NCBI GenBank assembly: GCA_958295915.1
Contig: OY282381.1
Coordinates: 4,114,722 to 4,178,721, forward strand
DNA length: 64,000 nucleotides
DNA from: an uncultured Caldilineaceae bacterium
Lineage (GTDB): Bacteria > Chloroflexota > Anaerolineae > Caldilineales > Caldilineaceae
Direction: 5' to 3'
Shown here: in pieces, positions 55,455-64,000 of the stretch
Position numbering within the stretch: the first letter of the stretch is position 1
Layout of the letters: each line of letters begins with the position of its first letter
Position numbers and translations under genes: made by a program
Notes under the pieces: generated by a model
Seen by the model: only the letters and a program-made list of their open reading frames with translations
The model's database searches: none
What the model was told of the DNA's origin: nothing

Positions 55455-56710
55455 CCCAAAATCCCCGCGGCCAGCAGTGTGCCAAGATTGGCTTCCCCGC
55501 GCCACTCCTTCAGTCTGGGATGCTCGGAACCGAGAACGATATCGGTCGCTCCGTCATCATCTTTGGCAAAGCATAATACCTCCTTCATCCTGGCCGCATT
55601 CAATACCACCGGCGAATGGGTCGCCAGTAGTACTTGGGCCGCATACACCGAGGAGAGAGAGTCATAGACAGTTTCTATGGCGCGGGGATGGATGCCGTTC
55701 TCCGGTTCTTCTATCAGATAGATACCCTGAAGGTCAGCTAGATAGGCCGGCAAAGTGAGGGCCGTAAGTCGGAGCGTGCCATCGGACACCAGCCAGGAAG
55801 GCACTTTCAGCCCGCCGGCATATTCATAGATCATGTAGCAATGTCTATCCTCCGGGCGCTCAATGGTTGTGATGTTCACTAGATCGACAAGGGCTGTTTG
55901 AAGGTGCGCGATCCAATCACGGTACCGGTCCGGGTTTTCCTGCCGCAGACGGGCAATTACCCAGGGCAGATTCGACCCGTCCGGTAAAAAACCTGCAACC
56001 CTGGTCGGCGGACTAGGCTGTCTTATCCTGAGGCTGTTGAGAAGGAACCGCTGCGCGCCGGCGCTCAGATATTCCCGAAACCACGTGGCCACAGGGAAAG
56101 CCCGTTCATACGCGGGAAGATTGCCGAGGGCCGATCTATGCGCTCCAAGCCTGAACGAAGGGGCCCAGCTCTTTCCCGCCGGAGGGTCGATCTCACTGTA
56201 AAAATTGTCATTCCCTTTTGGCGCCTTATGGACTACGCCCTTGCTGTCGCGCCGGCCTCTAGGAGTCTGCAGCGAATCCGGCGCGCTGGGAGGCATGGGG
56301 AATAATGAGCGTTGCGGTGATTTCTCCATCCGGGTCTTCTTCAGCAAGAATTTCTCGGCCTTGAATTCGAACTGACGCTGTGTTTCGTCGAAGCCGATAG
56401 CCACTTCATACCTTGCTGTGCCCAGCTCTGGCTTCGCCGTCAGCTTGCGCAGCTTATCAGGAATACGTGCCTCGACTGCCAATTCCAGCCCGGCGCCTTG
56501 ACGCTGAAAGAGGAGTTCTTGCGGATTTGTGGTGCGGTTCGACAACGCCACATCCAGTCCCTCAGACACCAGATCCTGCAGAAAGCCGACGACATCCAAA
56601 AAAGTCGCCTTGCCCGATGCGTTCGGGCCGACCAGAACATGAAACGGTTTCAGGGGTCTCGACACATAGCGCAAACAGCGGTAATTCAGGGCTTCAATCA
56701 GCGTGATCAT
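55451..56710 (-). CDS. AAA ATPase (SMC-like), second of the cluster
   Basis: 419 residues. Walker A reads VGPNASGKATFLD (SGKA in place of the usual SGKS/T). The Walker B region is IYLIEEPENGIHP and the switch is VLLATHSPVVLNAARM. The middle is extended and without clear motifs. It is coupled to the TOPRIM-like gene by an ATGA overlap and lies 33 bp after the DUF4276 gene. It resembles ATPases of OLD-type or retron/abortive systems in architecture only. Confidence 0.8.
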   Translation of the reverse strand: MITLIEALNYRCLRYVSRPLKPFHVLVGPNASGKATFLDVVGFLQDLVSEGLDVALSNRTTNPQELLFQRQGAGLELAVEARIPDKLRKLTAKPELGTARYEVAIGFDETQRQFEFKAEKFLLKKTRMEKSPQRSLFPMPPSAPDSLQTPRGRRDSKGVVHKAPKGNDNFYSEIDPPAGKSWAPSFRLGAHRSALGNLPAYERAFPVATWFREYLSAGAQRFLLNSLRIRQPSPPTRVAGFLPDGSNLPWVIARLRQENPDRYRDWIAHLQTALVDLVNITTIERPEDRHCYMIYEYAGGLKVPSWLVSDGTLRLTALTLPAYLADLQGIYLIEEPENGIHPRAIETVYDSLSSVYAAQVLLATHSPVVLNAARMKEVLCFAKDDDGATDIVLGSEHPRLKEWRGEANLGTLLAAGILG

Positions 56711-56743
56711 CCAATCAGCTCCAGATCGCCGGCCTCATCCGCC

Positions 56744-57424
56744 TCATCGGGCAGGCAAACACTCCAATTTATCAAGCCAGTCTCCGAAATGCGTACACTT
56801 CGATCGTAGCCTAGACAGCCCGATCTTCTCAGCCACAATGGGACCCGCAGATACTTTCATGTTTCCATGTTCTGGTATTTCATTGATAATTCGCTTCGAT
56901 GGGGCGGTGTCGGTTCCGTCATCGATGAGCTCGGGCGAACTGAATTGCGAAGTCATCTCGACGAGCCTCAGTATCCCATCACCACGGTCGTAGAACTGCG
57001 AGTCAAGTTTCTGGAGATCGGACAGTAACAACGCCTCGAATTCGTGAAGCTGGATATAAGGAATGAATCTCGGGTCAGGGATGTCCTCTCCCAGGGCATC
57101 TTCCAAAGCATTGACCCGCTTATACGGATCGCCTTGTACGGTGTCTTCGTAGCAGGGAAAGTCTGTCGGCAGCCTATACAGATCGAACATGGTGGTGAAG
57201 CGTGCGTCCGAGTTTTGATCCTGCCTTATCCAGGCAGTGATATCCTTCTTCGCTGTTGCATACTGTCCGAGACCTCCGCGGTGTTTGATGCCGCGCGTGC
57301 GACTCGTCATAACACAGCGGACACTTACCCAGACAGACAATTGTCCCAGATGTGGTTTCAGGGTTTGATTCACGAAAGCCTCTTCGGTCTGTCCCTCAAC
57401 AATGAAATGCAGCCTTACAGCCAT
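56744..57424 (-). CDS. DUF4276 TOPRIM-like protein
   Basis: 226 residues. The start MAVRLHFIVEGQTEEAFVNQ and the LHEFEALLLSD segment are characteristic of DUF4276, a TOPRIM-related family found next to AAA ATPases. Its ATG follows the ATPase stop without a gap, so the pair is coupled. It probably acts as a nuclease controlled by the ATPase; this is family knowledge plus inference. Confidence 0.8.
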   Translation of the reverse strand: MAVRLHFIVEGQTEEAFVNQTLKPHLGQLSVWVSVRCVMTSRTRGIKHRGGLGQYATAKKDITAWIRQDQNSDARFTTMFDLYRLPTDFPCYEDTVQGDPYKRVNALEDALGEDIPDPRFIPYIQLHEFEALLLSDLQKLDSQFYDRGDGILRLVEMTSQFSSPELIDDGTDTAPSKRIINEIPEHGNMKVSAGPIVAEKIGLSRLRSKCTHFGDWLDKLECLPAR

Positions 57425-58534
57425 TCAGGGTCGTCCCCCGATCACATTCTTTTCCCACAATTCAGAAAGTGAGTAGTCGTCAAGCCATTCTGCCAGAGTC
57501 TCTGTATCCAACTGTTGTCGAAATATGGAATCGCGGCCCTCGCGCTCAACCACAACGATGTCGGTAAGCTCGAAGTAATCCACGAACGCGGTGGACTGGG
57601 TGGCGACAATGACCTGAATCTTGGTAGATACGGCGCGTATCAGGCCGCCGACCACCGTAATGGCATAGGGGTGAAGTCCAAGCTCCGGTTCGTCGAGTAT
57701 CAGGACATCTGGCAAGATCTCTTCCGGTTGAAGGAGAAGGGTGACGAGTGCTATGATCCGCAGCATGCCATCCGACGCCTGCGAAACGTCGAACACCTGG
57801 TCGCTGTTCCGTTCACGCCAAGCGAGCAGCATATATCCATTTTCGGCTTCCAGCTCGAAATCGGAAAAGAACGGCAGGATCAGACGTAAGGTATCGACAA
57901 TCCGCTGATAACACTCGCCGTCTTCCTTCTTCAAGCGCAGCAGCAGCGGAGCGATATTGGCGCCGTCTTCCTTCAGAAAGCGGTTGTCGTACATACTCCA
58001 CTTGCTGCGGATACGGGCGGTAGTTGAGGTGTTGTGAAACTGATAGAGGATGATTTTCCGCAGGATGCTCAGAATGACGCGGGCGGTATCGTCGGTAGCG
58101 GCATGGGCAAGGAGTTGCGGCGCGCGGTGTCCGGCGCCTGTTTCTCGCCAAGGCGCGGTACCGTTGTAATCTTTGTGAGAGAAACGGTAGCGCTCATCGG
58201 CGAAAATCAACGTATCGCCGGCCGCGAAAAACAGGCGGAAGTCATATTGGTTTTCGCCGGCATCGGTCTGAATCGTCAACCTGGCTTCGATTTCACGGGT
58301 TCTGGCCGGCCCATCGTGCAAGAGTCTGCTGGCCCCACCATATTGCGCCACGTAAATCGGAAGATTATCAGGGTCAGCCAACATCCAACTCATCATGCGA
58401 AAGAAAGAGATGAAGTTAGATTTGCCCGCGCCATTCGGACCGATGAGAACCGTGAGAGGATGCGGCCTGAAATTATCCAGTTCTCGAATGGTCTTAAATC
58501 CTTTCAGGGTTATAGCATAAAGCCTGTTTTTCAT
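57425..58534 (-). CDS. AAA ATPase (SMC-like), first of the cluster
   Basis: 369 residues. Walker A is IGPNGAGKSNFI, the signature-like stretch is QASDGMLR, Walker B is VLILDEPELGLHP and the switch is VIVATQSTAFVD (Gln in place of the usual His). The start overlaps the end of hsdS by 4 bases (ATGA), tying it to the specificity subunit. The architecture matches ATPases that partner DUF4276 proteins. Confidence 0.85.
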   Translation of the reverse strand: MKNRLYAITLKGFKTIRELDNFRPHPLTVLIGPNGAGKSNFISFFRMMSWMLADPDNLPIYVAQYGGASRLLHDGPARTREIEARLTIQTDAGENQYDFRLFFAAGDTLIFADERYRFSHKDYNGTAPWRETGAGHRAPQLLAHAATDDTARVILSILRKIILYQFHNTSTTARIRSKWSMYDNRFLKEDGANIAPLLLRLKKEDGECYQRIVDTLRLILPFFSDFELEAENGYMLLAWRERNSDQVFDVSQASDGMLRIIALVTLLLQPEEILPDVLILDEPELGLHPYAITVVGGLIRAVSTKIQVIVATQSTAFVDYFELTDIVVVEREGRDSIFRQQLDTETLAEWLDDYSLSELWEKNVIGGRP

Positions 58535-59943
58535 AATCCACCTGTCTCGTCCACAGGGCCATCGACCTTGTCGCTATGCTCCGGTCCTTTGGCCCTGTCA
58601 TAAAGCGCCGGGTCTTCCTTCCTTTCGTCCGGCAGATTGGCCGCCACCTCGCGCGCATCCAGCTTGCCGGTGACCACGTCGGCGATCAGGCGGGTGCGGT
58701 ATTCTCGCATGAGTTCGATCTTGCGGCGGGCGCTCTCAATAGCAGTGTCGATGTCGGCGGTCGCCTTGTCGAGGTATTCGGCGATGGCGGCTTGTTCGGA
58801 GAGGGGAGGAATTGGCGCCTTGAGAGCGCCAAACTTTTCTTTCGTGAAGTGGGCAATCGTAGCTTTGTTGTTGATGGCCTCAAACCAACCGACCGCCGCA
58901 ACGGAACTCATTATGTACTGCAGGAAGTCATTACGGTTTTGTCCCAAGGATCGAACGCGGTGAAGTGCGTTCTGAATAATGTAACCGTCTACGTTCTGCT
59001 TCAAGATGCCGCAACGACCACCCTCACCCCCTTCACAGACAAGGAGATCACCTGCCGATATACCAAACTGCTCAATATCGCGTTTACTAGCCCACATCTT
59101 GGGCGCGTCTGCTGTCTGAACATGAAACCACTGTACATGCTGCGCTTTGAGATATGGAACTTTGGCATCATCAGGGGAGTTCGGTCTGGTTTGCAGCATT
59201 TTCCCAAGTTGGATGGTGTAATATCGTTTCACCGCCGCGACCTCCCAATGCGCCGGCACGTCGCCCAGCCATTCGACACCGGAGGGCTTGAGGAGCACAT
59301 CGGGATCCAGTCCGCGGGTGATGGCGCGGTGGATGGTAACCTGCTTCGCCTCCTGCAGCAGGGGGATCAGCTTCTCTTTCGCCTGGAGGTAGCGCTGAAT
59401 GAGTTGGTCTACATAATCCAGATAGCGGACGATGGCGGCTTGTTCGGGAAGGGGAGGGAGAGGTTGCTTCATGCCGCCAATGAATTGCCAGGCCGCGCGC
59501 GGCATTTTGGCGCCGAAAGTCGAAGCATCGATTGCGTCGATGATTGGCTTTGATCGCAAAAGGTGTTCCAGATACCTTGGCATAAGGTTGTGGCCACGAC
59601 AGCGTAGCACCAAGAATTCACCGACACAGACCCCGTTACGGTTTGGGGATGTGACTTTCGCCAAGTAGGGCCGCAGTTTGCCGAAAAGCACATCTCCGGG
59701 CTGGAAGCGCTTGACCTGACTATCGAAACTCACATTTTTTCCAGCTTCACGGAAGCTGCCGGTCCAGCTTTCGACATGTTCCAGGGCAAGGTAAATCTCG
59801 TCAGGACCACATGCGCTGGTTTGGTCGGTGATGTTCGCCACATGCCCCTTGAGCCGCCGCGCCTCCCAATGCGCGGGCATATCGCCCAGCCACTCGACGC
59901 CGGAGGGCTTGTAGGCGGGGTAAGGTTTGAGGTTGGGTGTCAT
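58531..59943 (-). CDS. hsdS: Type I restriction specificity subunit, orphan
   Basis: 470 residues with two target-recognition halves, each opening KPSGVEWLGD(M/V)PAHWE. Each ends in a long helix (AAIVRYLDYVDQLIQRYLQA and AAIAEYLDKATADIDTAIE). The C-terminus is intact, with a charged tail. No hsdM or hsdR lies beside it; the only hsdR is the truncated piece 15 kb away. It is followed in overlapping frames by four genes of ATPase/TOPRIM type. Either it serves an hsdM outside the window or it has been recruited by these genes. Confidence 0.9.
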   Translation of the reverse strand: MTPNLKPYPAYKPSGVEWLGDMPAHWEARRLKGHVANITDQTSACGPDEIYLALEHVESWTGSFREAGKNVSFDSQVKRFQPGDVLFGKLRPYLAKVTSPNRNGVCVGEFLVLRCRGHNLMPRYLEHLLRSKPIIDAIDASTFGAKMPRAAWQFIGGMKQPLPPLPEQAAIVRYLDYVDQLIQRYLQAKEKLIPLLQEAKQVTIHRAITRGLDPDVLLKPSGVEWLGDVPAHWEVAAVKRYYTIQLGKMLQTRPNSPDDAKVPYLKAQHVQWFHVQTADAPKMWASKRDIEQFGISAGDLLVCEGGEGGRCGILKQNVDGYIIQNALHRVRSLGQNRNDFLQYIMSSVAAVGWFEAINNKATIAHFTKEKFGALKAPIPPLSEQAAIAEYLDKATADIDTAIESARRKIELMREYRTRLIADVVTGKLDAREVAANLPDERKEDPALYDRAKGPEHSDKVDGPVDETGGL

Positions 59944-59966
59944 TGGGTAGTATCATCATTATAGGA

Positions 59967-60767
59967 TCATGATGCTCTGTTTCTCGCCCAAAACGCCAAA
60001 TACGGCGGGCTGACCGCTTTGTAGTGTTCCCACGTGCCGGGTTCTGGATTCTCCTCATGCGTTGTGTGCTCGTCGAAGGCGAGGATGACGAACCCGCTGG
60101 CGATAAGACCGTTGATGAATGCGCTCATGGTATGGCGAAACTCCCGCGGGCCGGGCGCTTCAATAAGCGCCCCATCCTCGCGCTCGATGCGCCAGTTGAC
60201 TGTGCCCCAGACGGCTTCGGCGTCGATTTCGCAGTCGGCGTAGATTGTGTTGAGCGCATAGCCTCGTTGGGGATCGTAGTCCGAGTCGTTGAGGGTCTGC
60301 GTGTAGGGATTGGCCCACTGCACCCGGTAGAGGCCAGCGGATTTCAGAACACGGGCCGCGCCGCGAAAGACGGGGCGCACGTCCGGCACAAAGTTGATGG
60401 AATAAGGCTGCCAGACGATATCGAACGTAGCCTCCGCGAAACGGGACAGATCCCGCATATCGCCCTGTTGGAGGTCGAAGGTGAATCCGTAGCGCTCGGC
60501 GGCCAGCTGATCCCGCGCCAGCTGTTCGTCGGAGAGATCAAGGACTGTCGCCTGTGCGCCGAGCAGACCGAAGGCCGCCGATTGCTGACCGCCGCCGCCT
60601 CCTAAAAGCAGTACCCGCTTGCCGCTCACATCGCCGAGCAGACCGACTTCGTCCACCATGGCCTGTGCAGATCGTTCGTCCAGATCCAGCTTTGGCCGGG
60701 AGTAGAGAACGCCGGCGCGCACGAGTCCGTTCCAGCGTTCGCGGTTGACTCGAGAGAGGTCATCCAT
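59967..60767 (-). CDS. Class I SAM-dependent methyltransferase
   Basis: 266 residues from the ATG at 60767. Motif I is RVLLLGGGGGQQSAAFG, followed by VLDLSDEQLARD and the acidic loop FDIVWQPYSINFV. It belongs to the small-molecule methyltransferase group; the substrate is unknown. It lies 23 bp before hsdS on the same strand and 68 bp after the PhyH gene, so it could be read with either. Gene content favours the metabolic side. Confidence 0.75.
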   Translation of the reverse strand: MDDLSRVNRERWNGLVRAGVLYSRPKLDLDERSAQAMVDEVGLLGDVSGKRVLLLGGGGGQQSAAFGLLGAQATVLDLSDEQLARDQLAAERYGFTFDLQQGDMRDLSRFAEATFDIVWQPYSINFVPDVRPVFRGAARVLKSAGLYRVQWANPYTQTLNDSDYDPQRGYALNTIYADCEIDAEAVWGTVNWRIEREDGALIEAPGPREFRHTMSAFINGLIASGFVILAFDEHTTHEENPEPGTWEHYKAVSPPYLAFWARNRAS

Positions 60768-60835
60768 GTTGCAGTGTTCTTTTTGTTGCCTTGCCGCTCC
60801 CCGGATCAACGCCGCCTGCGTTGATGAGATCGTCT

Positions 60836-61627
60836 CTAATTTGTGGACGGATGACCCATCAACTCGTCCCAGCAGGCGTGGCGGATCTGCCGCTCTTTGT
60901 AGTGATCGCTTTGGGAGACGCCCAGAGGGTTGCCAAAGGCGAGGATATTGTTGACATCTTGCGCTTTGTCACGCGCGTCCCAATCCCGAGGCTTGTTGAG
61001 TTCATCCGGGTCGTGGTTCCAGGTCGGAGCTGTATTCTGGTTTGTGCGGTTGAAGAGAAACTTGATCATATGGCGTTTGACGCCGGAACGGTTGCTTGCA
61101 GTGCCGTGCCACAGGTCATAGTGTGTGAAGGCAACGGTTCCCGCGCGCACGGTCAGAGGGACCTGCCCCCGAATGTTGGTATAGGTGGACATTCTGTCCG
61201 TCGGCGCGTTGCGAAACTGTGTGCCCGGAACAATGACGGTCGGACCCATCTGCGCGCTAATAGTGTGGGGGTAGTAGAGCCCCAGCAGGCGGTTGATCTG
61301 TGTATTGCGGTTGTTGGCGCCATCCTGGTGCCAGTGCATATACCCGGAACCGGGCAGCTTGCAATGCCAGTGTCGATGGGAATTGACCGTATAATCCGAT
61401 CCCAGTAGGCTGATGAGAACGCCCCGCACCGCCGGATGGTCCAGCGCCTGCCACAGCTCCGGAACGGTTTCGCTGATGGCGTCTCCAGGGTTGGATGTGA
61501 GCATGTCAAGTTTTTCCGCGATGCGCTCATTCAGGCCTGCGGGCAGATCCGGTTCGACCAGATGGTACCCATTGACGAGAAAGCGGGCCAGTTCAACGTC
61601 TGTGAGCAGGTAGTTTGCATCGATCAC
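60836..61627 (-). CDS. Phytanoyl-CoA dioxygenase family protein
   Basis: 263 residues. This Fe(II)/2-oxoglutarate oxygenase has the HxD in MHWHQDGAN, the distal His in LWHGTASNRSG and the 2-oxoglutarate-binding Arg in VKRHMIKF. The substrate is unknown; members hydroxylate diverse lipids and natural products. Its start overlaps the stop of the 94-residue gene by 4 bases. Confidence 0.85.
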   Translation of the reverse strand: MIDANYLLTDVELARFLVNGYHLVEPDLPAGLNERIAEKLDMLTSNPGDAISETVPELWQALDHPAVRGVLISLLGSDYTVNSHRHWHCKLPGSGYMHWHQDGANNRNTQINRLLGLYYPHTISAQMGPTVIVPGTQFRNAPTDRMSTYTNIRGQVPLTVRAGTVAFTHYDLWHGTASNRSGVKRHMIKFLFNRTNQNTAPTWNHDPDELNKPRDWDARDKAQDVNNILAFGNPLGVSQSDHYKERQIRHACWDELMGHPSTN

Positions 61628-61908
61628 GGGATGACCTCCATCTTTTGCAGGATAAATTCGTAGCCGACCACATCGAGTTCCGTGTCGCTAAAGGAGGACT
61701 GCAGATGCGGAAATTGAACAATCTGCCAGCCGTCGACGAGCGCCTCGTGCACCGTCGTGTAAGGCCAGTCGAATGCCCCGCCGCTGATCTCGACCTGAAA
61801 GCCTGCGATGGGTTCGATCAGGGTGTATCCCAGGACATCGGCAAAGACGCTCGGCGTGCGCGCATGCAAATAGAGAAGCCGTTGACGGGGCTGGATGGTT
61901 GCGCCCAT
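61624..61908 (-). CDS. Small protein coupled to the PhyH gene
   Basis: 94 residues, family not recognised. It is soluble and beta-rich (YTLIEPIAGFQVEISGGAFDWPY), with no cysteines or membrane helix. The ATGA overlap with the dioxygenase and good coding character support it as real and first in its transcription unit. Confidence 0.6.
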   Translation of the reverse strand: MGATIQPRQRLLYLHARTPSVFADVLGYTLIEPIAGFQVEISGGAFDWPYTTVHEALVDGWQIVQFPHLQSSFSDTELDVVGYEFILQKMEVIP

Positions 61909-62178
61909 TTGCGAACGTCTCCTGGCGACATGGTTGTTTGTCTGGCGGGTGCGCCAGCAAAGCTGTGCTACAGTGGCGCCAACAAACCTGAGTGCAGCGC
62001 CCCATTGGGGATTTGGATCGTACCGGACTGTGGGCCATTATAGGGGATGGCGCGCGCGTGCGCAAGCCGGAGATCGGGCGGGGCGCGTCATTGACGACAT
62101 ATCGGCTAGCGGATACAATTCATTTGCCCCTGAATCAGAATGCCCGTTTTTGCGGCCAGGGTCGGAGATCAGCGCGCT

Positions 62179-63369
62179 ATGAGTACAGATACCAATACGA
62201 TGCCATCCGGGCCGATTCCCGTAGTTTCCCAGGCGACGGAGCCGAATGGCGAGCGGGGCCGCCCGCTCCCATGGGCGCAGACCAGCGCACAAGCCCTGCC
62301 GACAGAGCGGCGGTCTGCCCCGGCCAACAGCGTGATCGACTGTGACATCCACAACGAGGCGCCGTCACTCGACGCCCTGTTGCCCTATCTGGCCGAGCAC
62401 TGGCGTGACTATATCCAAGAATCAGCCTTTCGCGGCCCCCACGCAAATGACTACCCCCGCGGCGCGCCAACTTCGGCGCGTCCAGGAAGCATTCCGCCGG
62501 ACGGTGGGCCAGCCGGTTCTCGCCTGCAGCTTGTTCAAGAGCAGGTTCTGACGCCGTGGGGTACAGAGATCGGCATTCTCAACTGCTCCTATCGTGTGCA
62601 AAGTGTCAAACAGGAGGATCTGGCCGCAGATCTGGCGACTGCCATCAACCGCTGGCAGATCGACGAGTGGCTCGCTCCGGAAGCGCGGCTACGGGGTTCG
62701 CTGGTCGTGCCGAGCCAGACCCCTGCGCGCGCCGCTGAGGAGATCCAGCGCTTCGGCGATCATCCGCAATATGTGCAGGCAATCCTGCCCGTGCGCTCGT
62801 ACATCCCGTATGGCAACCGTTTTTACGATCCTCTCTATGCCGCCGCGGTCGAGCAGGATCTGGTGGTTGGCATCCACTACGGCGGCGCGCCCGGCCACCC
62901 GCCGACTCCAGTCGGGTGGCCTTCGACCTATCTCGAAGAACACGCCGGCATGGCGCAAGTGTTCCAGTCCCAGGTGATCAGCATCATTGCCGAGGGTGTC
63001 TTTGACCGCTTCCCGCATCTGCGCGTCGCCCTGATTGAAGGCGGCTTCGCCTGGATGCCTTCCCTTATGTGGCGGCTGGATAAAGAGTGGAAAGGGCTGC
63101 GTTCCAACACGCCATGGGTCAGGCGTTCGCCCTCGGACTACATACGCCAACACATGCGCCTGACGATTCAACCGCTGGGCGCGCCACCCGATCCGCAGTA
63201 TATTGCCCAGACAATCGAGCAGTTGGAATCAGACACAATGCTGATGTTTGCGACCGACTATCCGCACTGGCATTATGATAGGGACGAAGAAGCCTGGCCC
63301 GTAACGCTGCCGGAACCACTGAACGCCAACATCTGGTCCGAAAATGCCCGGGCGTTTTATCGATTGTAA
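62179..63369 (+). CDS. Amidohydrolase-2 family protein
   Basis: 396 residues from the ATG at 62179. It is a metal-dependent TIM barrel of the ACMS-decarboxylase-like group. It shows the metal-binding DCDIHNE near the start, VVGIHYGGAPG, IIAEGVFDRFPHLRVALIEGG and FATDYPHWHYDRDE. Members act as hydrolases or non-oxidative decarboxylases; the substrate is unknown. It is divergent from the PhyH unit and lies 11 bp before a second amidohydrolase. Confidence 0.85.
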   Translation: MSTDTNTMPSGPIPVVSQATEPNGERGRPLPWAQTSAQALPTERRSAPANSVIDCDIHNEAPSLDALLPYLAEHWRDYIQESAFRGPHANDYPRGAPTSARPGSIPPDGGPAGSRLQLVQEQVLTPWGTEIGILNCSYRVQSVKQEDLAADLATAINRWQIDEWLAPEARLRGSLVVPSQTPARAAEEIQRFGDHPQYVQAILPVRSYIPYGNRFYDPLYAAAVEQDLVVGIHYGGAPGHPPTPVGWPSTYLEEHAGMAQVFQSQVISIIAEGVFDRFPHLRVALIEGGFAWMPSLMWRLDKEWKGLRSNTPWVRRSPSDYIRQHMRLTIQPLGAPPDPQYIAQTIEQLESDTMLMFATDYPHWHYDRDEEAWPVTLPEPLNANIWSENARAFYRL

Positions 63370-63380
63370 GGAGAGCCGCC

Positions 63381-64000
63381 ATGACGCTAGAGATGGAGAT
63401 CACTGCGCGACCTGCAGCCGCCAAGCGGACTGATCTGGCGGTGATCGACACTGACATCCACAATTTCGATCTCTATGACAGCCCTGTGTTCGACCAGATC
63501 ATTACACGCTATCTGACGCCCACATGGCGAGAACATCACAGAATGATCGGGATGCGAGGAGCTTACGGCGGCGGCTATCCCCGCGCCCAGCCCAACGCAG
63601 CCCGAGCCGATTCCTGGCCGCCTAGCGGGCGTCCGCCCGGCACGGATCTGGACTTCATGCGCAAGCAGTTGCTGGATGCCTGGGATATGGATTACGGCAT
63701 TCTGAACCCCCTGGCCGGCGCCGGCGGCCAGCTGAATCTGGAGTATGGCGCGCGCCTGGCCCGAGCCATTAACGACTATCAGATCGCCGAATGGTTGGAA
63801 CAGGAGCCGCGCTTGCGCGCGTCGATAGTGGTCGCCTACGAGAACGCCGATCTGGCCGCGGCGGAGATCCACCGACTTGGAGATCACGACGGTTTTGTGC
63901 AGGTGCTGTTGGCGGCCCGTACCCAGGAACCGCTGGGCCGGCGCAAGTACTGGAAGATGTATGAGGCCGCGCTGGCCTACGATCTGCCGATCGGTATCCA
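63381..64000 (+). CDS. Second amidohydrolase-2 family protein, cut by the window end
   Basis: At least 206 codons, open at position 64000. AAGGAGAG precedes the ATG at 63381. VIDTDIHNFD matches the first metal motif of the upstream neighbour, and LDAWDMDYGILNPL and ARAINDYQIAEWLE align with it, so the two are paralogues in tandem. They may form a heteromer or act on consecutive substrates. Confidence 0.85.
   Translation, partial: MTLEMEITARPAAAKRTDLAVIDTDIHNFDLYDSPVFDQIITRYLTPTWREHHRMIGMRGAYGGGYPRAQPNAARADSWPPSGRPPGTDLDFMRKQLLDAWDMDYGILNPLAGAGGQLNLEYGARLARAINDYQIAEWLEQEPRLRASIVVAYENADLAAAEIHRLGDHDGFVQVLLAARTQEPLGRRKYWKMYEAALAYDLPIGI

Noticed and set aside
1..64000. tRNA, rRNA or prophage
   Set aside because: No cloverleaf-like sequence, rRNA segment or phage structural or integrase gene was recognised. 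A tRNA scan would settle the first.

Overview
The window reads as chromosomal DNA of a GC-rich bacterium, most likely a member of the Chloroflexota (Caldilineae/Anaerolineae type). This is an inference from gene content: a LysW-dependent alpha-aminoadipate lysine pathway, a DUF2089 regulator next to a SHOCT-like protein, a GldF-GldG fusion, DUF3782-type coiled-coil nucleases, and many short dispersed repeats that also sit inside genes. I see no rRNA, tRNA, CRISPR array or prophage.

Layout. 0-7 kb: glutamate synthase gltB-gltD on the minus strand, both carrying in-frame insertions. 7-16 kb: a UPF0145 gene and two paralogous exported repeat proteins, one with a single ~200-residue module and one with nine. 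16-22 kb: an ilvB-ilvH-ilvC-leuA operon headed by a sigma70-like promoter, a 36-codon leader peptide packed with Ile/Leu/Val, and an intrinsic terminator, which together form a classical attenuator. A 30-codon ORF with a perfect Shine-Dalgarno is fused by an ATGA overlap to leuA. 22-31 kb: a coiled-coil DUF3782-like protein built on a 42-bp tandem repeat, a heterodimeric ABC exporter, a GT-C-like membrane protein with a 15-bp poly-G tract in its 5' coding region, and copied fragments of a neighbouring gene.

30-37 kb is a defence-type island: a SIR2-domain protein, a DUF4365 protein and a 376-residue unknown that formed one tight operon before a complete IS (5-bp target duplication TAATA) landed on the stop codon of the SIR2 gene. 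A fused restriction-methylation enzyme follows. 37-43.5 kb: the lysine operon (homocitrate synthase, homoaconitase, LysW, LysX, LysY). It is headed by a second attenuator whose leader peptide ends in a Lys-rich stretch and whose terminator has an exactly complementary competitor placed directly after the leader stop codon.

43.5-46 kb: an AAA ATPase plus small nuclease-like pair abutting a truncated HsdR. 46-51 kb: a GldA/GldFG-type ABC system with a DUF4340 protein. 51-53 kb: an enolase-superfamily dehydratase and an aldo/keto reductase. 53.5-54.5 kb: DUF2089 and a repeat regulator with a strong promoter. 55-60 kb: an orphan HsdS followed, in overlapping reading frames, by two ATPase/TOPRIM-like pairs. 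60-64 kb: a methyltransferase, a PhyH-type dioxygenase, a small unknown, and two tandem amidohydrolases, the second running off the end of the window.

The most noteworthy points are the two attenuators (branched-chain amino acids and lysine), the IS-split SIR2-DUF4365 operon, the HsdS/dual ATPase cluster, and the giant modular exported protein.
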